Notes: generated by a model from the sequence alone, not told the origin. A DNA stretch of 64,000 nt from Sympetrum striolatum (GCA_947579665.1 OX388345.1:57031454-57095453); one strand, 5' to 3'; counted from the first letter of the stretch, positions 12,701 through 27,700 are shown. Numbers and translations are program-made.

Positions 12701-15700
12701 TTTTTTTGTTTAGGGATGCTTTTGAGTGAGGCAGGTGATGCTCCAAATTAACTTCCATATACTATATTTATCACTAAATTAGGTAACAGCTTTTTCACCC
12801 AAACAAAAATTATTCAGTTGCATTGATAGAAACTTCCTCAAAGAATGAAAATTCACCACTTTGGTAGTGGAGATATCAATATTGAGAATGTAATTTAACA
12901 AGATTTTAATACCTCTCACAATTTCTTCAATTAGGATTGAAACAATCAATATTGTATTTGGTTTAGCCAGAACGACTTCACTTTTAGGAAACTTGGCAAA
13001 TTTTAATAATTTAAGCATCCTAATTATATTTTAGTCACTTGTTCAACATGAAGTTTTGCAGACAATTCTCCTTAGTTAATCAGAATAGTAATAAATACTT
13101 AACTGTGTAGACTTTTAAATTTACAACCTTTAATTAATGTCTGTGAATGGACTGTATTTAATTTCTTGACAAATTTCGATAAAAGTTTTAAGTATCAAAA
13201 GTATATATTCCATAATAGATTTGAATAATCTCACCTTAGGATGATCCTGGTCCGGATTGTAATTGCATGGATCAAAATAATTCCTTAGTTTCCAAGTCCA
13301 AGGACCTTGAGCCTTAATATGGCATGAGAGATAGTTTTCATGAGGAGCAGATGTTAGGGTGAAAGAATGAAATTCTTGATCCTTAAGAGCAGTGCAGTTG
13401 AGCCGAACCCATTGCCCAGAGAGATATTTGAAGTTGGGTGGACGGTAGAATTTGATCTTTAATACATCAGACGGTAAGAGTTCTGTCTCTATGATATCCA
13501 GTTCCATGTATTTTGTCCTTAATGAAACAACCTGTAAAATTTAAAAAAACTTTCCATTAGTTCAGCTATTTTCATTTCCAAATAAAAAAAATTAAGTAGC
13601 CTTAACAAATGTCAACACACTTCTTTTATTAAATACATACTTTACAATAAATAATACTTTAAAAGTAAACCTTTTATATGAGTTAACCCCTGATATTCAT
13701 GCAAAAATATTCTAGTCTTTAAATTTGGTTTTCTGCCTTCAACAGATGTTGATTATCAAGCTGTTTATATTCAATTATTTATTTCAGCATGCTGATCATC
13801 ACAACCACATTTTATACAAGTTAATTTATTCCTTACATTAATTGATATATTAATCAGACAATCTCTCTCTTATACAGTTCACTCATTTCTGTTATAGAAC
13901 TTGTTTTCATAAAACACTTTTACGCAAGTATAAAATATTTTTTACATAAAACTTGGAGTGCTGATACACTTAATTTTTAAACAAAACGAAATCAAATTTT
14001 ATACTTTGATTTATGTGCCAATATTGCAAATCAATATTCATGATTTACTTAAATTTTCCCACATTTAGCTGGTGGCTATTAAATTGTTTTCCCAATCTTG
14101 TATTGAGATGTAAGATATTTTACCTTATCCAGAGCATAAATGATTCCAGGTCCAATAAAGAAGAGCCAGAATCTTGGAGCTCCTGTTAGCCTGGCAAGTC
14201 CATGAATCAAGGATAGAACATACAGCGCAACATACAAACTGTGAGTCATCCAGAAGAACTTATATGCCTTTTTGCGTATTACTGGGTGTGCAAACACAAA
14301 GATGATGATCATTATGACAAACAAAAATACACCAGTGAGACCTGCATGGAAAAGAGAGAAAATTCAGATGAATTCAAAATTTAAAATAGGAATAATTTAT
14401 GCCCAGCTATTAAAATTTTTAAAGGCTTTATTGCTAAGCAATGACATGAAGGATATCTAATCAGCATATTAATATTATTTGAAGTAATTCATTGAAAATT
14501 ATGTTTATCTGTCTCTAAAAAATTTAAACTCTACAGTACAGATTTACATAAAATCTGATTTATCAGAAAATTCTGAGACAAAGAAACAACTCGTGAAGTA
14601 AAAATGATATACTATCTTAGAATGACTTAATCACTAAGGGTACTAACCAGTAACTGTTTGGAAGAGCCAGTAGTTAATAGTTGGCTTATAATCTGATGGG
14701 AAATGAACCTCTGCAGTAAGACAACGTAGATGCTCAATTGGTTGGGTTGAAACATGATAGAAATTGACAACATGGCCAATGGTGTGGAGGATGGAGAAGA
14801 ACAATGCAGTGCAGGCAGCAATCTTGTGAAACTGGATGTGTGAATCAAGTGGGATATATTGCTGGAGAGAGAATTCCTTTAGTTTTGTGAGCAAGTTACG
14901 AGACATAGTCAGCAGCAGCAAAGAGTAACAGAAGGATAGTGAAGCTGCAGCTCCTCTTGTAATCGCTATTCCCACTCCCATAACATGCCTCAGATCAGTA
15001 TGTTCTGACATGAATGAGTAATCTGTAAAGAGAGACAAGTTCATTAATTTTCATCAAGCAAGAAAAAAACCAACTGAACAGAAGTGTTTTGTACAACTAC
15101 AACTTATATTAGCATATTCCTTGGTCATTGCACCTTAGAATGGGGAAAATGCAAAGTTCACCTTTGCCAGAAGGAAGACTAACCAGAAAAAACTGAAGTA
15201 ACTGAACTATATCAGTACATAATATTGCAGAAATAATACATTTTGTGATATCGAAAAAATATTTCAAATCTAAATATATCATGATCATTGCTTTCTTCTT
15301 GCATGTTTAGGAAAGCAGAAATGAAACTAATCCAAATGTGCCCTTAACTATACAGCTTTAACACAAAGAAAAATTCAATGTTTTAATACATTTAACTAAC
15401 TAATACATGGAACTCCAGTAGTTACTGGATGAAGATTACCTTAGATATGAAGCTATTAGAAAAGTTAAATATTTAACAGAGTGAAGAATTCCTTACGTAT
15501 GAATCGTTCCACAAAGAGAGCAATGGTGATGACGTAAAAGACAAACAAGTAGAAGATATTCTGCCTGTTTTCCTCAAGGAAGGTTGTGATGCAGTCCCAC
15601 TTCTTCAGTACCCAATGCTTTCTTTGATCTTGAAGGGACTCTATATGAAAGCTGGTCATCCTGTACATAGAAAATACAATATAAATTAACGATTCCCAAT

Positions 15701-18700
15701 AGTAAAAAATGACTTTTATTGAATCATCAGTATTAAGTAAATATCCTAAATATAATTTCAAACTACAAATTTTTCATGTCATAACATTCCAAATTACAGA
15801 AAATAATATGTAATAGCTCCATTAAGCTCTCTCTCTTTCATACACCAATCAAATTTTTGAAATAATCTTACCTAGCAACATTTGTAGAGGTGTCAAGAAA
15901 ATTTTGCTTAGCTCCTTTGCAATCTAGACCAATAGCAACAAAGTCACCCTTGTATTCCTGCATCATCAGCTTGAAGTCCTCATAGGTTAAAGAGTCTTTC
16001 TCTTGAAGTCCTGCATTTCTGAACATTCCGTCAATAAGTTCAGTTACATGCTCATCTGACAGACTAGTCGTTCGTGCTATTTCCACTAAGGACCTCAACA
16101 TCTCAGACAGTTCACCCTTAAATGAAATGATTGAAAACATTAGCATATTATCACAGTGACAGAATTATACCTTTTTCCACGAGAAAAAAGGTTTAAAATC
16201 AACAAAATCATCTTATGGTTAGTTCACACTGATTTCTTTTGTATTTGAATCATTACAGATGGTACCACGAAACAATCCTTTTTTTAATTGCTACACAAAG
16301 ATGAGCAGAAATTTACAGAGAGGGATCTCTAGTGGAAGAAAGAGAAAAGAGTAATGAAAATATATCTTTCATCTGAAAATATCTTCGTTCATTCCTAACT
16401 TCGAAAGGCAAAGATAAAACAAAGTAAAAATCTTGTATCTTGTATATTCCTCTATAATTGAAGTTGAATTTATTTTATCGTAAAATATACCGAGTATAAA
16501 AAAAACAGAAAAGCAGTGCGATAACTAACTCAAGGATTCTGGAATTCAATAAAGTGTAACTGGCAGAAGCGTATACTCCATGAATATAGCCAATATGCGG
16601 TTTTAATGAAAAATAATTGGAATATCTTACCTTATCGATCACTCCATTCCGGTCGTTATCGCACATGTCGAAAACGATGCGCAACTTATCTTCTGTTCGT
16701 CCCCTCGAAAACAGCACTACCGTATCAAGGAACTCTTGGAAAGATATCCTGCCATCGCCATCTTTGTCCACGATTTGAAACATCTTTTTGACGAAAACAG
16801 CATCTGGTCTCATACCCAAGGCAGACGCGAACTCCACTTTGGACAAGGAGGTCCTCATTACGGCAATGACATCTCCTCCAGCGCTGCCAATGACAGCTGG
16901 AGACTCTCCTGGTTTAAGTCCGAATGTCAGTGCGTACGCCTCCCGGAAGAAGTGCTCCAGCCTCTTCTGTCTCCGCTCCCTCGTCTCAGCTGTGGCTAAA
17001 ACCCTTTCCCGTGTGGTCGGGGTGGTTTCTAACCTTTTCTTGTGAGAAGCCAGAAATGCCTCCAACTTTGTCAAGAACTTCCTCCTGGACCCGGTCGAGT
17101 CGAACTCCAGCACGAGGTCATGATCCTTAGGAACTCTCAACAGAGCCATTGGCTTCTTGCCACTAGTATTAGCACCATCACTGTAAATATCTCTGGTTTC
17201 TTCCACTGTCAGGCAGTCCATCCCTTTGAAAGGCACCGTTCTCAACTTATCTCCCTTCCTGTCCACAGTGTGCAGCGCCTCTTCAGGTCCAAACTTTACT
17301 TTGACGAGTCTTCTGTGATTTTGGTGCAGCCACTCTTTGACCATCATCTTATCCACGGATTTACCGTTGTTGTTCTCTTCCTGCCTCATCTTCAATCGCC
17401 GCCTCCTCCTGTTCTGCAGCTTTACTACACCATATCCAGCACCAGCGCAGACGATGGGTACGAAGCAAAGGAACAGAATTGCGTAAATGTAGGACAGTTC
17501 ACTCCCCTCGAAATAATCGTATCCTTTGAGGTAAGTGCAGGGCTCTAGAAGGCTAGCGTTGAGCTGCATCGGTTGGGGGCAAGGGTCTCCTTCCATCCAG
17601 AAGAACACGTTCTTCTGAATTTCACCGGGTTTGATGTTCGTGCTGTTGACAATCACGTCCCACATCGTGATGTGTTTGATCTCTTCTATTTCTTCATCAG
17701 AGAAAATTCTGAAAATTGAACAAAAGTTTTCCTTGATTAGGATAGATAAGAACAAATACATTTAGAGGATGTGATAGGATCAACTTCATTAAAATACCAA
17801 TCCATTCGATCAATTACAACATCGATCATTTTGGGATTAAATTAACAGTAGAGAAGACAACATACTAATTATTTTTAATAACAACATTCATATGAGTCGC
17901 ACCTTATTAAATGAAAATTTAATAAGTTCCAGTTGCCTAATTTAAGGCCATATGGAGGTACTAGAAAAATTTTATTTTAGCAAGAAAAATGTTTCAAGAT
18001 ATCCTTGGTAATAACTGAAACTCGAGTTTCAAGAAATACTAGTCTTTAGATTTTTTAAGCTTAACCAACATTAAAAGTATGTTTTTATATGGCTGATCGT
18101 CCAACCAAAGAAATGTTAGAGCTTGCAGAAAACAAATTCGAAAGTGAAAATATTAGGTTCCAAAAAATTGTAATATTGAGTGGAAAATAAAATAAATTTC
18201 GGGAGAAGAACCTATAAAATATTTATTATTTTTGACTATCAATTCGTAGTCATTTTAAGTAAACTTGGAGTAACGGGTGGATAAATTTAGCACCTATTTT
18301 CCGCGCATTTTTTTTTTCAATTAAAGCGCCCACGTAAGCTATAAGGGTAAAAGCCCGTCCGGTATAAAGAGGAAGCTGTCTAAAAACATCTCCGCGACCA
18401 TCATTTAATGCAGCCAGGTGCATTATAACGTCAGCGCCCTCGCGTATTCGAGCCGATCGACATCTGTCACGTGGGCGGGACCCCAAACACCCAACTGGAA
18501 AACAACATCCTCCGAAAAAATCATCAATCGCGCTTTTTCCACGTGCCACCTAGTATCTCGTCGAGACTTGCAACGGGAAGTCAGATAGCAAGTAACACGT
18601 CGCGGAACAATGAGTGATCGTTAGAAAGTTCGCCCGACGCGGCTGCATGCGTGATCCAAGTCCCAGTCACGAAGACGCGAGCACCGACCCCGTCCTTATT

Positions 18701-21700
18701 CCTCCTCTGCCACCGGTGTTGGACCACGGGCCATCCAATCCTAAATTGGCCACACCAAAAGGCAAGGGTTCGTGAACACGTGGCCATTCATCTAGAGCAT
18801 TTTGACCTCCATTTTAATGGTGCGAGTTCCCACGTACTATCTCGCCTCCCCCTCCTCTTTCCCCAACCCTTTCGCCCTTCTTCCACCCACGCACCGCCAA
18901 CCCACTCTACATTCTTTAAGGAACAAGAGGCCACTGACACCGGATCTAACGTTAGGCACCAGAGACAGGGAAATGTGGCCTTCAACGCCTCAGACGATCA
19001 TTGTTCGCTTAGCCCTCGACGCCCTTTCCTGTCAGGAGATTGGTGCATCCAGCGATGCGTGTGAAGTTACGCATACTCATTACCCCTCCCCGAGTTTCTA
19101 TTTTACGATCACCCTCCGCAGGATTGGTTTATTTTGGGAGTGCTGGTTTAAGTTGCCACGTTCGGAGATCTGAAATTCCCACCGAAGTCTCTAATTAATT
19201 CACTGAGGCATTAACTACGTGAGAAGGAATAACTTACAGCTTGTAGAGAGCATGAGATTATTTTTTCCACGAGAACAGTGAGCACTGAAGAAAGTAACAT
19301 TTTACTCAACAATTTTCCAGATGGATTAAGAATGACGGTTCAACTTGCTAAAGAAATTAGAGGTAATTAGCATCGCTAAAGAAATATTTTTTCTTTAGCC
19401 AACAGGTGAATTGCTGTAGATATTTAAGAATTTGTATAGTGATGTTGCTTTCTTATAAATAGTAGAATTTTAAAAATATGGAGCCCAGGGAAACATTTAG
19501 GCTAGGTTCCCAATAACCTTTCTAAGAATTCAAAAAAGTTCTTGTGTAATTTTATGCTCTGCAGCAAAAATTCCCGGAGTAACTATAAAAGTAGACTTTA
19601 AAGAAGTGACGCAATTTTCTTTAATACAGACCATTTTCTCGCGGAGGCAGGCGGAAACATGCAATCGTGATTTCCATTCCCTAGGAAGTTAAGCGGTTGT
19701 ATCTAGAAAATTATAGACCAATCGGCCTAATTTAATTTCACTATAAAGCGAATCAGAATCACTATACAATGGATAATGTAGCTTAGGATAACAGCTGAAT
19801 TCGTGAACAGCAGTTCTGATATAAAATAGGCATATCTTATTGGAAACCTATAGGATTTTAAGTGGACATTACTGATGAGGTTGGCAATGTGATGAAAACC
19901 TTGCCGAGATTGACAGAAGCTTGCAAGAGTAACTTACCCAACGCTTGAAAAACACCTTAAGATTTATACTGATAAGGACGGCAAAACCAAAATGGTGAAC
20001 AACCTTTAGTGAAAGATCATCTACAGTTTATCTCCCTAAGTATCCGACCAGAGATGCTATCATTACATCGTGATCGCAATTGGCTAAGCAATCCCAATTG
20101 AATCGGATTAACGCAGTGTCGCGACCGCGTTTTCCGTTGCTCGCGGCTTCGACGACATAACAATCGGGCAGACACAAAGAGGTGTTATAACTCACCTTCT
20201 TTCATAAGGGGAATAGAAGATTGAGAGTAATTCGAATTGACTTGCTCAACGAAAGCCGTCGACGCCAGATTGTCGGATCTATGAAAGGGTTAAACCCTTT
20301 CATCGTCGACTGATTATCCGTCTACATCGTCGGTGATATGATGGATTAGAGAGATACGAATAGAACCTTCGATGGATAGAAATAACGGGAGAAAACATCG
20401 AGAAACTTCAACGGTGGAGTACGCAACGTATTTATTTCACCTTCTCAATCTCACTGTGAATTTCCCCCTAAGCATGAATGAATTTCATTTTAATGAATAA
20501 ATTCAATTCGAAATGTTAAATTTTAATATCAGTAATAGTCAAAATATTAATAGTAATAAATACGGAGGATTACTGCAACCAGAGTTCAAATTCTCTAATA
20601 TAAGATTTAAAAAATTTTTATTGTATAGTCAAACAAGAAGTGAACAATTGTGGCATGACTCGAACCCCGGTCTCCCACTTTCCGAGCAGGTATACTAACC
20701 ACTAAACTACCATGCCACCCCAATTCCACTCCTGTTAAATGAAAGCTTTTATGAGCAAGATAGTGGCGCTCCACGTAAGTAAAATTTCATCTTGAAGTTC
20801 TTTTTTATTGCATATTTACATAAAGTTAACTTAGGTTCGATCTTTTCTCTTTATTATCAGTACATCTTTCTCAAAGGAAAGGAGCTTTAAAAGTTAAATA
20901 TATTAAATTATCTTTCCGATTCAATATAGGTTATTCAAGTTCGAAATAAAACAAGTCTACCATCATAGATGTCGCTTCTAAGGCAGCTTAACTGAAAAAT
21001 GTCTCAAATTTAAGGTTGCAATAGAGTGCACTGTGAATTTAAAGGACACTGTTAAAAAATGCGCGTTCGGCGTGTGTTAACGTCATCAGTGTATCATTTT
21101 AAGATGAAATTAAAATCTAGCAATGTTACAAGCTTGGACAAAGGAACAAAACAACTTGTAAGCTAACGAAGAAGGAAAACGTTGCTAAAAAAATTAATCA
21201 AAGGTTTGAATTTTTGGAAACGCCCGTTTTCTACGCTATATTCCACTTTTTTAATAATTCATGAATAAGTATCACATTACAACTTCATAGCGAATAAGTC
21301 AGTGAATCATCAAAATGAAATCCTAATCGAAATTAAAATCCAGATGTGATTGAATTCCTTACCCATTATTGGTGTTCTCGAACCAGAATCTGTCGGCATC
21401 CCTTATCCTAGCGAACTGTTCTCTAATGATGGCTCTGAACAATGGACCTGGACCGTCACTCGATTCCAGCATCCCTCCGATGTACAGATCGACGTCGTCT
21501 ATGCGGTCGTCGTAGGCCTTCTTGAGGGCATCGAAAAGTTCTGGCTTCTTGGCGTGCAGTCGAGGATTTATCTGTGCCCAGTCGGTGACCGGTTCCAATC
21601 CGAAGGAACGGCGAACGGAGTTGTAGTCTGGCAGACCATTGTCTCGTCCTCGCATTATGTTCAGGGCGCCCAAGTCTCTTCTGGAGAACTCCATAGGACC

Positions 21701-24700
21701 GAACAGCTTGTCGCGAACATCCGAGCACAGGATCGTGTCTTCTTTTTCGGCAACTTGGGAGGCCATTCCCAAAAGAAGCTCTTCTACGGTGCTCTCTGAT
21801 AAAACATCCTGTGGAAACAGGAAATAAAGTGAAATATTAGAACTCATTTCTATCGTACGCGAGGCCAAGAAAAGAAAGGATTGGCTAATGCTAAGGTAAG
21901 GCTATTCTACACTCAATACTTACTTTAGAGAGAGAGGGTATTAAGATCGGAAAATGCGCTTTCATATTAATATCATTTGGTCTTTTTAATTTGATATTTA
22001 TTCAAAATTTTATATTTTAAGTTGCAAGAAAGCTTAATGGAATTAAAGTATCATGGCAAAAAAATAACCTTACTTCCTTTTATAAAAAATCAAACATATT
22101 TCCTTTAAATATATAATAATTTAATATATTTAAATTTGACGTTCAAAATAAAACTATTAAATTACACAGATTATGCCCCTCAAAAGTCGAGTATTCTTAA
22201 TCGAGATACAGATGTTGGAATAAAAATTCGGAAGAAAAACATCGTAATCTTCAAACGAAAAGCGAGACATGCAGAAGACGATTCCATTTCCAGAGAGTTG
22301 CTCATTGCAGATATTTTCCAGAAAAATTAAATGCAAAACTCAACCGAAGAAATTACTCGACAGATGGTCACTGATTCATCCAAGACCATTCTCATGGTCG
22401 GTGATGCGAAGCTTGACATGCAACTCGTTTATGATATAATCTAACATTACGAAGCACCGATTGCAGGCATTTCAAGATTTTCTTTATGCTAATGACGGAA
22501 AGTGCTAGCGTTAACTTTTTATAGCAGAGAACAGACTGATATCATAGAAACCTTCAAATTTTTATCAACTTTTTTACCCCTACAAACCAAAATACGTACA
22601 CACATTAATTTTCCAAATTTATAACTTAATAAATATCAATGTGAGCCAAAACTTACGATGTGATTTTACTTTTTTAGCACAGGCAATATGATCGAGTACG
22701 TCTGGTTAATTCATATTTGTAAACAGTTACATTATTCGCATTACAAAACGCTATATAATCAATATGATTCGACCAGATCTCGTGAATCTTCATTATGAAT
22801 CAAATCAATAAAACGGTAGGCCATTTACTAAGCTTAATTTAATGTAGATTTATAAATGCACCAACAGCTATAATATATGTATATCAATATATATATAACA
22901 AGCAAACATATGTAAAAAAAATCGTATGATATTACAAAAGTTCCTTTTCTGTATGGTATATCAACGCAAAGGTCTTAAATTATCATGGTTACAATTAGAA
23001 CCATGCACGAGTAATTTAATTTCCATTGCTGTTACTTGAAAATTATATAAAAATTTTGTAGGTAATACACGCCCGTTAAATACCGAATATTTCCTGTAAC
23101 ATATATGTGTAATGTTTACAATCCTTCGAATAATACAGAAGAATTAGAGCGTAAAATTTCTTATGGTACTTTCAGTATTTCATGCAGGCGTGGCTTCGAA
23201 AAAGTTAATACCTTCGTTCGATTAGTATATGGTATTTAGTGAACAATCAGCTTTTCACTCACGTTTGAATCCCACCAGGTGGAACATAGCCTAAGAGCGA
23301 GATGTCCCATTGGCGTCCTGCGATACCTGCATTGGCCATCACGTCTGAAGAGACCAGGAGGTATCATTGTGTGTCCAAAACGGAAGGCGGCACTCTGAAA
23401 GGCATGGCTAACCCCAGGATGGACATCCGGGTGGTAGCCCTCGTACGGAGGAAGGCCCTCTCCGAGGAACGCTGGTAGATACTCGTAGGCGATGATTTTC
23501 TGATGGGAAAAGGGTCATTAAGTACAAAAATATCTCGGTAGTATCATCCTGAAATACACATACAAATACTCAATACTTATCCATTTTATGGTTCTATGTA
23601 GATATTTATGCATTCCGTTATTTTTTAAGTCGAATACTAGAAATGGCAGCTTTGAAATACTATTTCGTTGAAATATAAATAATAAATACTAATTTTTCTT
23701 TTGGGTTAAAAAAAGTATTAAGCTAATGATAATATACTCTTAATACTCGGAAATATATTGCGAATTACTTAAGTTCAAAGTAAAATTTGAAGGACGAAGT
23801 TCTTTTGAAAATTTTATTAAATTATATTATTTCCAAAATAATCAACGTGTACTTCTGAAGTGAGAAAAATCGATATTAGAAGTTGAGATCATTGCGTTAC
23901 AAATCTATCACATATACGAAAGGAATCTTTAAAGAACAACCATATTTCCAAAGAAAAACAGGCCAAGGAGAAATTTCTTTTCGAGATGTTGAATAATGTA
24001 CTAGACTGCAAGCTAGTATTCATTTATTCTATGCTAGCAATAAGATTATTACAATTCAAACTCAAAATGAAGTGATTCATTACCTGAATTGTCGCGATCA
24101 CGATCCTCCTCGTACGCTGGAAAACTTCTTCGTCGTTCCAATCCGGATGCTGAGATTGGACCCTAGCGGCGACCACGTTGTGCCAGCGGAAGAGCAAGAT
24201 TCCGAAAGATAAGAGAGCTGGGTTCTGGTTCGTACGCGGGTCACCCAACACTGTTAGAGGAAAGAAGAATGTCATCAATCGGAGATATTGCTGAAAATAT
24301 TTTTTTAACTACCGTAACTCCATCTCTAAATAAAATTAGAGACAACGCTTTGTAATCTTTTTATGTGAAATAATTGTCCAAATCAAGCTACTACACGTAT
24401 AGGTGTCGGCTGATAAGAATGACAATTAATGTCGGCTAATGAGAATGACAAATTAAATTAATTAAATTAATTAAATTTAAATAGTAATAATTTGGAAATA
24501 TCAGAAAATATTTCCGAGGAAACAAAATACACAAATAACAGATGAAATATAATTAGAAAAGTGAATATTTCTCAACGAAAGAAAAGATTTCTTAAATTAT
24601 TATTCCTATATGCTTCCCCTGTTAGAAAGTTTTGAAACGTGTTTATGACATCAATTCGAAAAGAAAAATAGTCTTCATCGCCAGGAATATGAGTAGCAGA

Positions 24701-27700
24701 ACAGAAACGACGGTCAACGCAGAATGATAAAATACACCAACATAATATTTTCAACAAATAAACGAAGGAAATAAGCATCGCAGCATAAACATGTTGCGCA
24801 ACTTAACCCGGTAGAAATCTTTGGGCAGAACAAACATGTTTCTGTAAATATGAGTGGAAACAAACACGCAGCTGCGTCCACGCAGGTATCCAGCCAATAT
24901 TTTCCAGTTTGATTGCCATTGGCGCCATGAGGTCAAGGCAAACCAATGGCACATGCCTCATCACCCTCTTCTTCGCAAGATGATACTGAGTTTTTTTCAA
25001 ACTGTACCAACTCATTTTTGCTGGGGTCCAGTTGTCGCCTGACTCAATTTCGTGCATACTTTCCTTTCACTGACATTTATGCGAATTTTTTATGTTCACA
25101 CTTATGCCGTGTAATTTTCCCCAACTTTCCTTGCCCTATAGACGAACAAGCTGCAGAATTTTTGGGTCACCATAAAAACGAGGAATTTCCTCTTAATTTT
25201 TTAGGTCGACGGAATTGCGAAAAAAATAGGCGTGAGCCCTTCACAAATGTTCCAGGATACAGGTTTTTAAGGAAGAGGACAAACTCCACCCAAAAGGTTT
25301 TTTTACATTTAGCAATGGGGATTAATTAATTTGGCGCGATATGAATGGATTATAATTTGCGCTATGAAGAGTTTCATTTTGACAGAACAGAAAGATTCCC
25401 AATTTTCTTCCGAAAACGCCTGCCGTTCATTGCCGAAGAAAAAGGCGTGAGACTAAGAATAAAACCTGTTCTCCTCAGTTGTGTAATCTGTAGAGTAATT
25501 TTACTGGTCCAGTTTCCAAATAACACGCATATAATTTATTCCGCGGAATTCTGTGACGATTAAGATGTATATCAACCAACAAAAACTACACGTGCAATAA
25601 AATTTACGACAAAAGTTCACATCACTATTAAAACGTTGAGAAATTACCCGACATATCTAGTTTTTCTTTCTAGTATGAAGCATTCTAATAAAAAATAATA
25701 CAGAAAAATCTAAAATTACTGTTAATTAATGTTAGTCTATAGATCCTATAACAAAAATTACCAGCTAATTAGATTCTTATTTCGCTGAGCTTTATCAATT
25801 TTAATATTTTGACATATCAAGAAAAGCATAATAAACTTTGTAAAGGAAATAAATACAATAATAAATTACAACCGATCGAAAAGATAATGATCGGCGAAAA
25901 TTATTTGATTGAAAAACTTCGCTACGCAAAAACATTTTACTAGATCCTCTTCCTGAAGAATTTCTCCCTTCCATAAAAGATAGAGTTCCTGAATTTCCCT
26001 CTAAAAAAAAACATACTCCGATAATCTCATCCTTAATTCTTTAAACGATTTTCTATCCTTATCGATGAGCTAAATTAAAGGAAGAAATTCTATCCGTTGG
26101 ACAAGCGAAACCTACGATAACGTGCGAGTCAAGGGAACTGAAAGGAATGCCGATCGAATAAGAAGACAGGATAAATGAACCGAAAGAGACCATCTGTTGG
26201 ACAAAGATAAATGTTCCGATCCCGTGGCAGCACATTCTTTGAGGGTAATTCCACAGAGGTCGTTATGCATCCAAGAGTAACGTCCGAATAACACTCCTCA
26301 CTCAATCACGGCGCCTGGAGTGACGCAACCCATCTTGCCTCGGATAAGAACCACGAGCGACAAGCAGTGATTGCGCGTGGTGTGAGGTTGAAGCAGCAGA
26401 AAGAGTAGTGAATTACAGTGAAGGATAGAGTACACAAGAAAGCCTCTGGCTGTAAGATACCCTTAGAATCAACCCGGGATTTTTTACATGGATTCCATTG
26501 AAAAAAAAGAAATTTACGCATTAAGTACTGCTCGCGACGTTGGTTCATACACATTCATCTTAACCTCATGAAGTCTAGGATTGAATAAAACTCGGAGCTT
26601 CGCTGGATTTCTTAAACTTTAAGTAAGGAAATTTAAATTGGTGGGACGGTGGAGGATCCGTTGGATTTATAGTACTTAATCTCAGAATTACCGGAGCTAG
26701 AACATCCTTTGAAGCCGATCGGAGTGCAGCGAGGAGCTTAAACGACCGTTTTCCTTACAGATGGAAAGGTAGGCTGGTTTTTGTATACTGTTATTTATAG
26801 AGAGTGCATCTTCCTGATAACTAATGCACAGTCACTGTAGGCGAGGTAGATTTTTCCATTAACATACCCGTGTCGACGTGAAATCATGCTGAAAATTTTC
26901 TTCGCCGAAGAAATACCTACCCAACCATCTATTTCTAATATAGCATTGAGTGCTATTTCAATAAATCCAATAATGCAAATAATAGCTTAAATATCAATCA
27001 TAAATTCACAACTTCCCAATTCACTGCACAAAAGATTAATATAACCAACCTGTACCCCATTAAAGTTGAGAAATTTTCTTAGTACGTATTGGGAAATTAT
27101 CTACGATTATCTTAAATAATAGTGTAATATATATGTATTTCTCTCGTTTAAATACATTCATTCGGCTGAAAATTCCAATGAAGCTATAATTTTCAATTTC
27201 TGAAACATTTTTACCCTAAAACTATCTTTTTCAACCAAATTCAGATCAAAATGCAATGTTAAGCTCTAAAACAGATTGGTACTCCTATGATTCATTAATA
27301 AGCAGTGATTTTAATACTAATAAATTCATGACATGACTTTCAGATCAGTTAATGTAAAATAAAGCTGGGATTAATTAGAAGTTAACTTTTCTCAATGAGT
27401 GAATAAAATTGTCACATTGAGTTTCATCAAAATCAACCAGAGTACATTTATAGAAAATTTAGAATAATCATTATGTTCACAATTACTGAAAAAGGTACAA
27501 TATCTTTGATAACAAAAGCAATTCATCAAATATTACTTACAAAAATCACATTAGTTCGGAAAAGTAATGTATTTGTATAATCATAGTTTAAATAAAAAAT
27601 GATTCCTTATCCAAAACAACATGTAGAAATTCTATTCCAGTTATTTAATTTTTCGTAATAATGAATATGATTCAATACTTATGAAACAACATGCACATAA

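Larger units (their letters stand above)
9745..16630 (-). other. Seven short to medium Duox introns between exons n and f
   Basis: The introns are 9745-11163, 11293-11992, 12314-13234, 13532-14123, 14342-14647, 15023-15496 and 15661-15871, with 16117-16630 next to exon f. All are AT-rich, begin GT and end AG on the minus strand, and show no nested coding sequence. The ORF at 13018-12779 is intronic and unrecognised. Phases from 3' to 5' are 0, 0, 0, 0, 1, 1, 2 and 0. Confidence 0.85.
17709..21362 (-). other. Duox intron between exons e and f (3654 bp)
   Basis: A phase 2 intron. It holds a CpG-rich stretch (about 18280-19170), a GC-richer patch with a palindrome (20110-20400) and a tRNA-like sequence (20651-20717). 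The rest is AT-rich without recognisable genes. Overlapping ORFs on both strands within the CpG-rich part (18250-19173) reflect few stop codons there, not coding. Confidence 0.8.

Noticed and set aside
16736..17548. Several plus-strand ORFs of 60-168 codons.
   Set aside because: They are antisense shadows of the large Duox exon f.
18250..19173. ORFs of 65-137 codons on both strands in the CpG-rich intronic stretch.
   Set aside because: Overlapping ORFs in several frames with no motif are expected in GC-rich non-coding DNA.
21350..21827. Plus-strand ORF of 149 codons and a minus-strand ORF in another frame.
   Set aside because: Both are shadows of Duox exon e, which has the conserved peroxidase sequence in its own frame.
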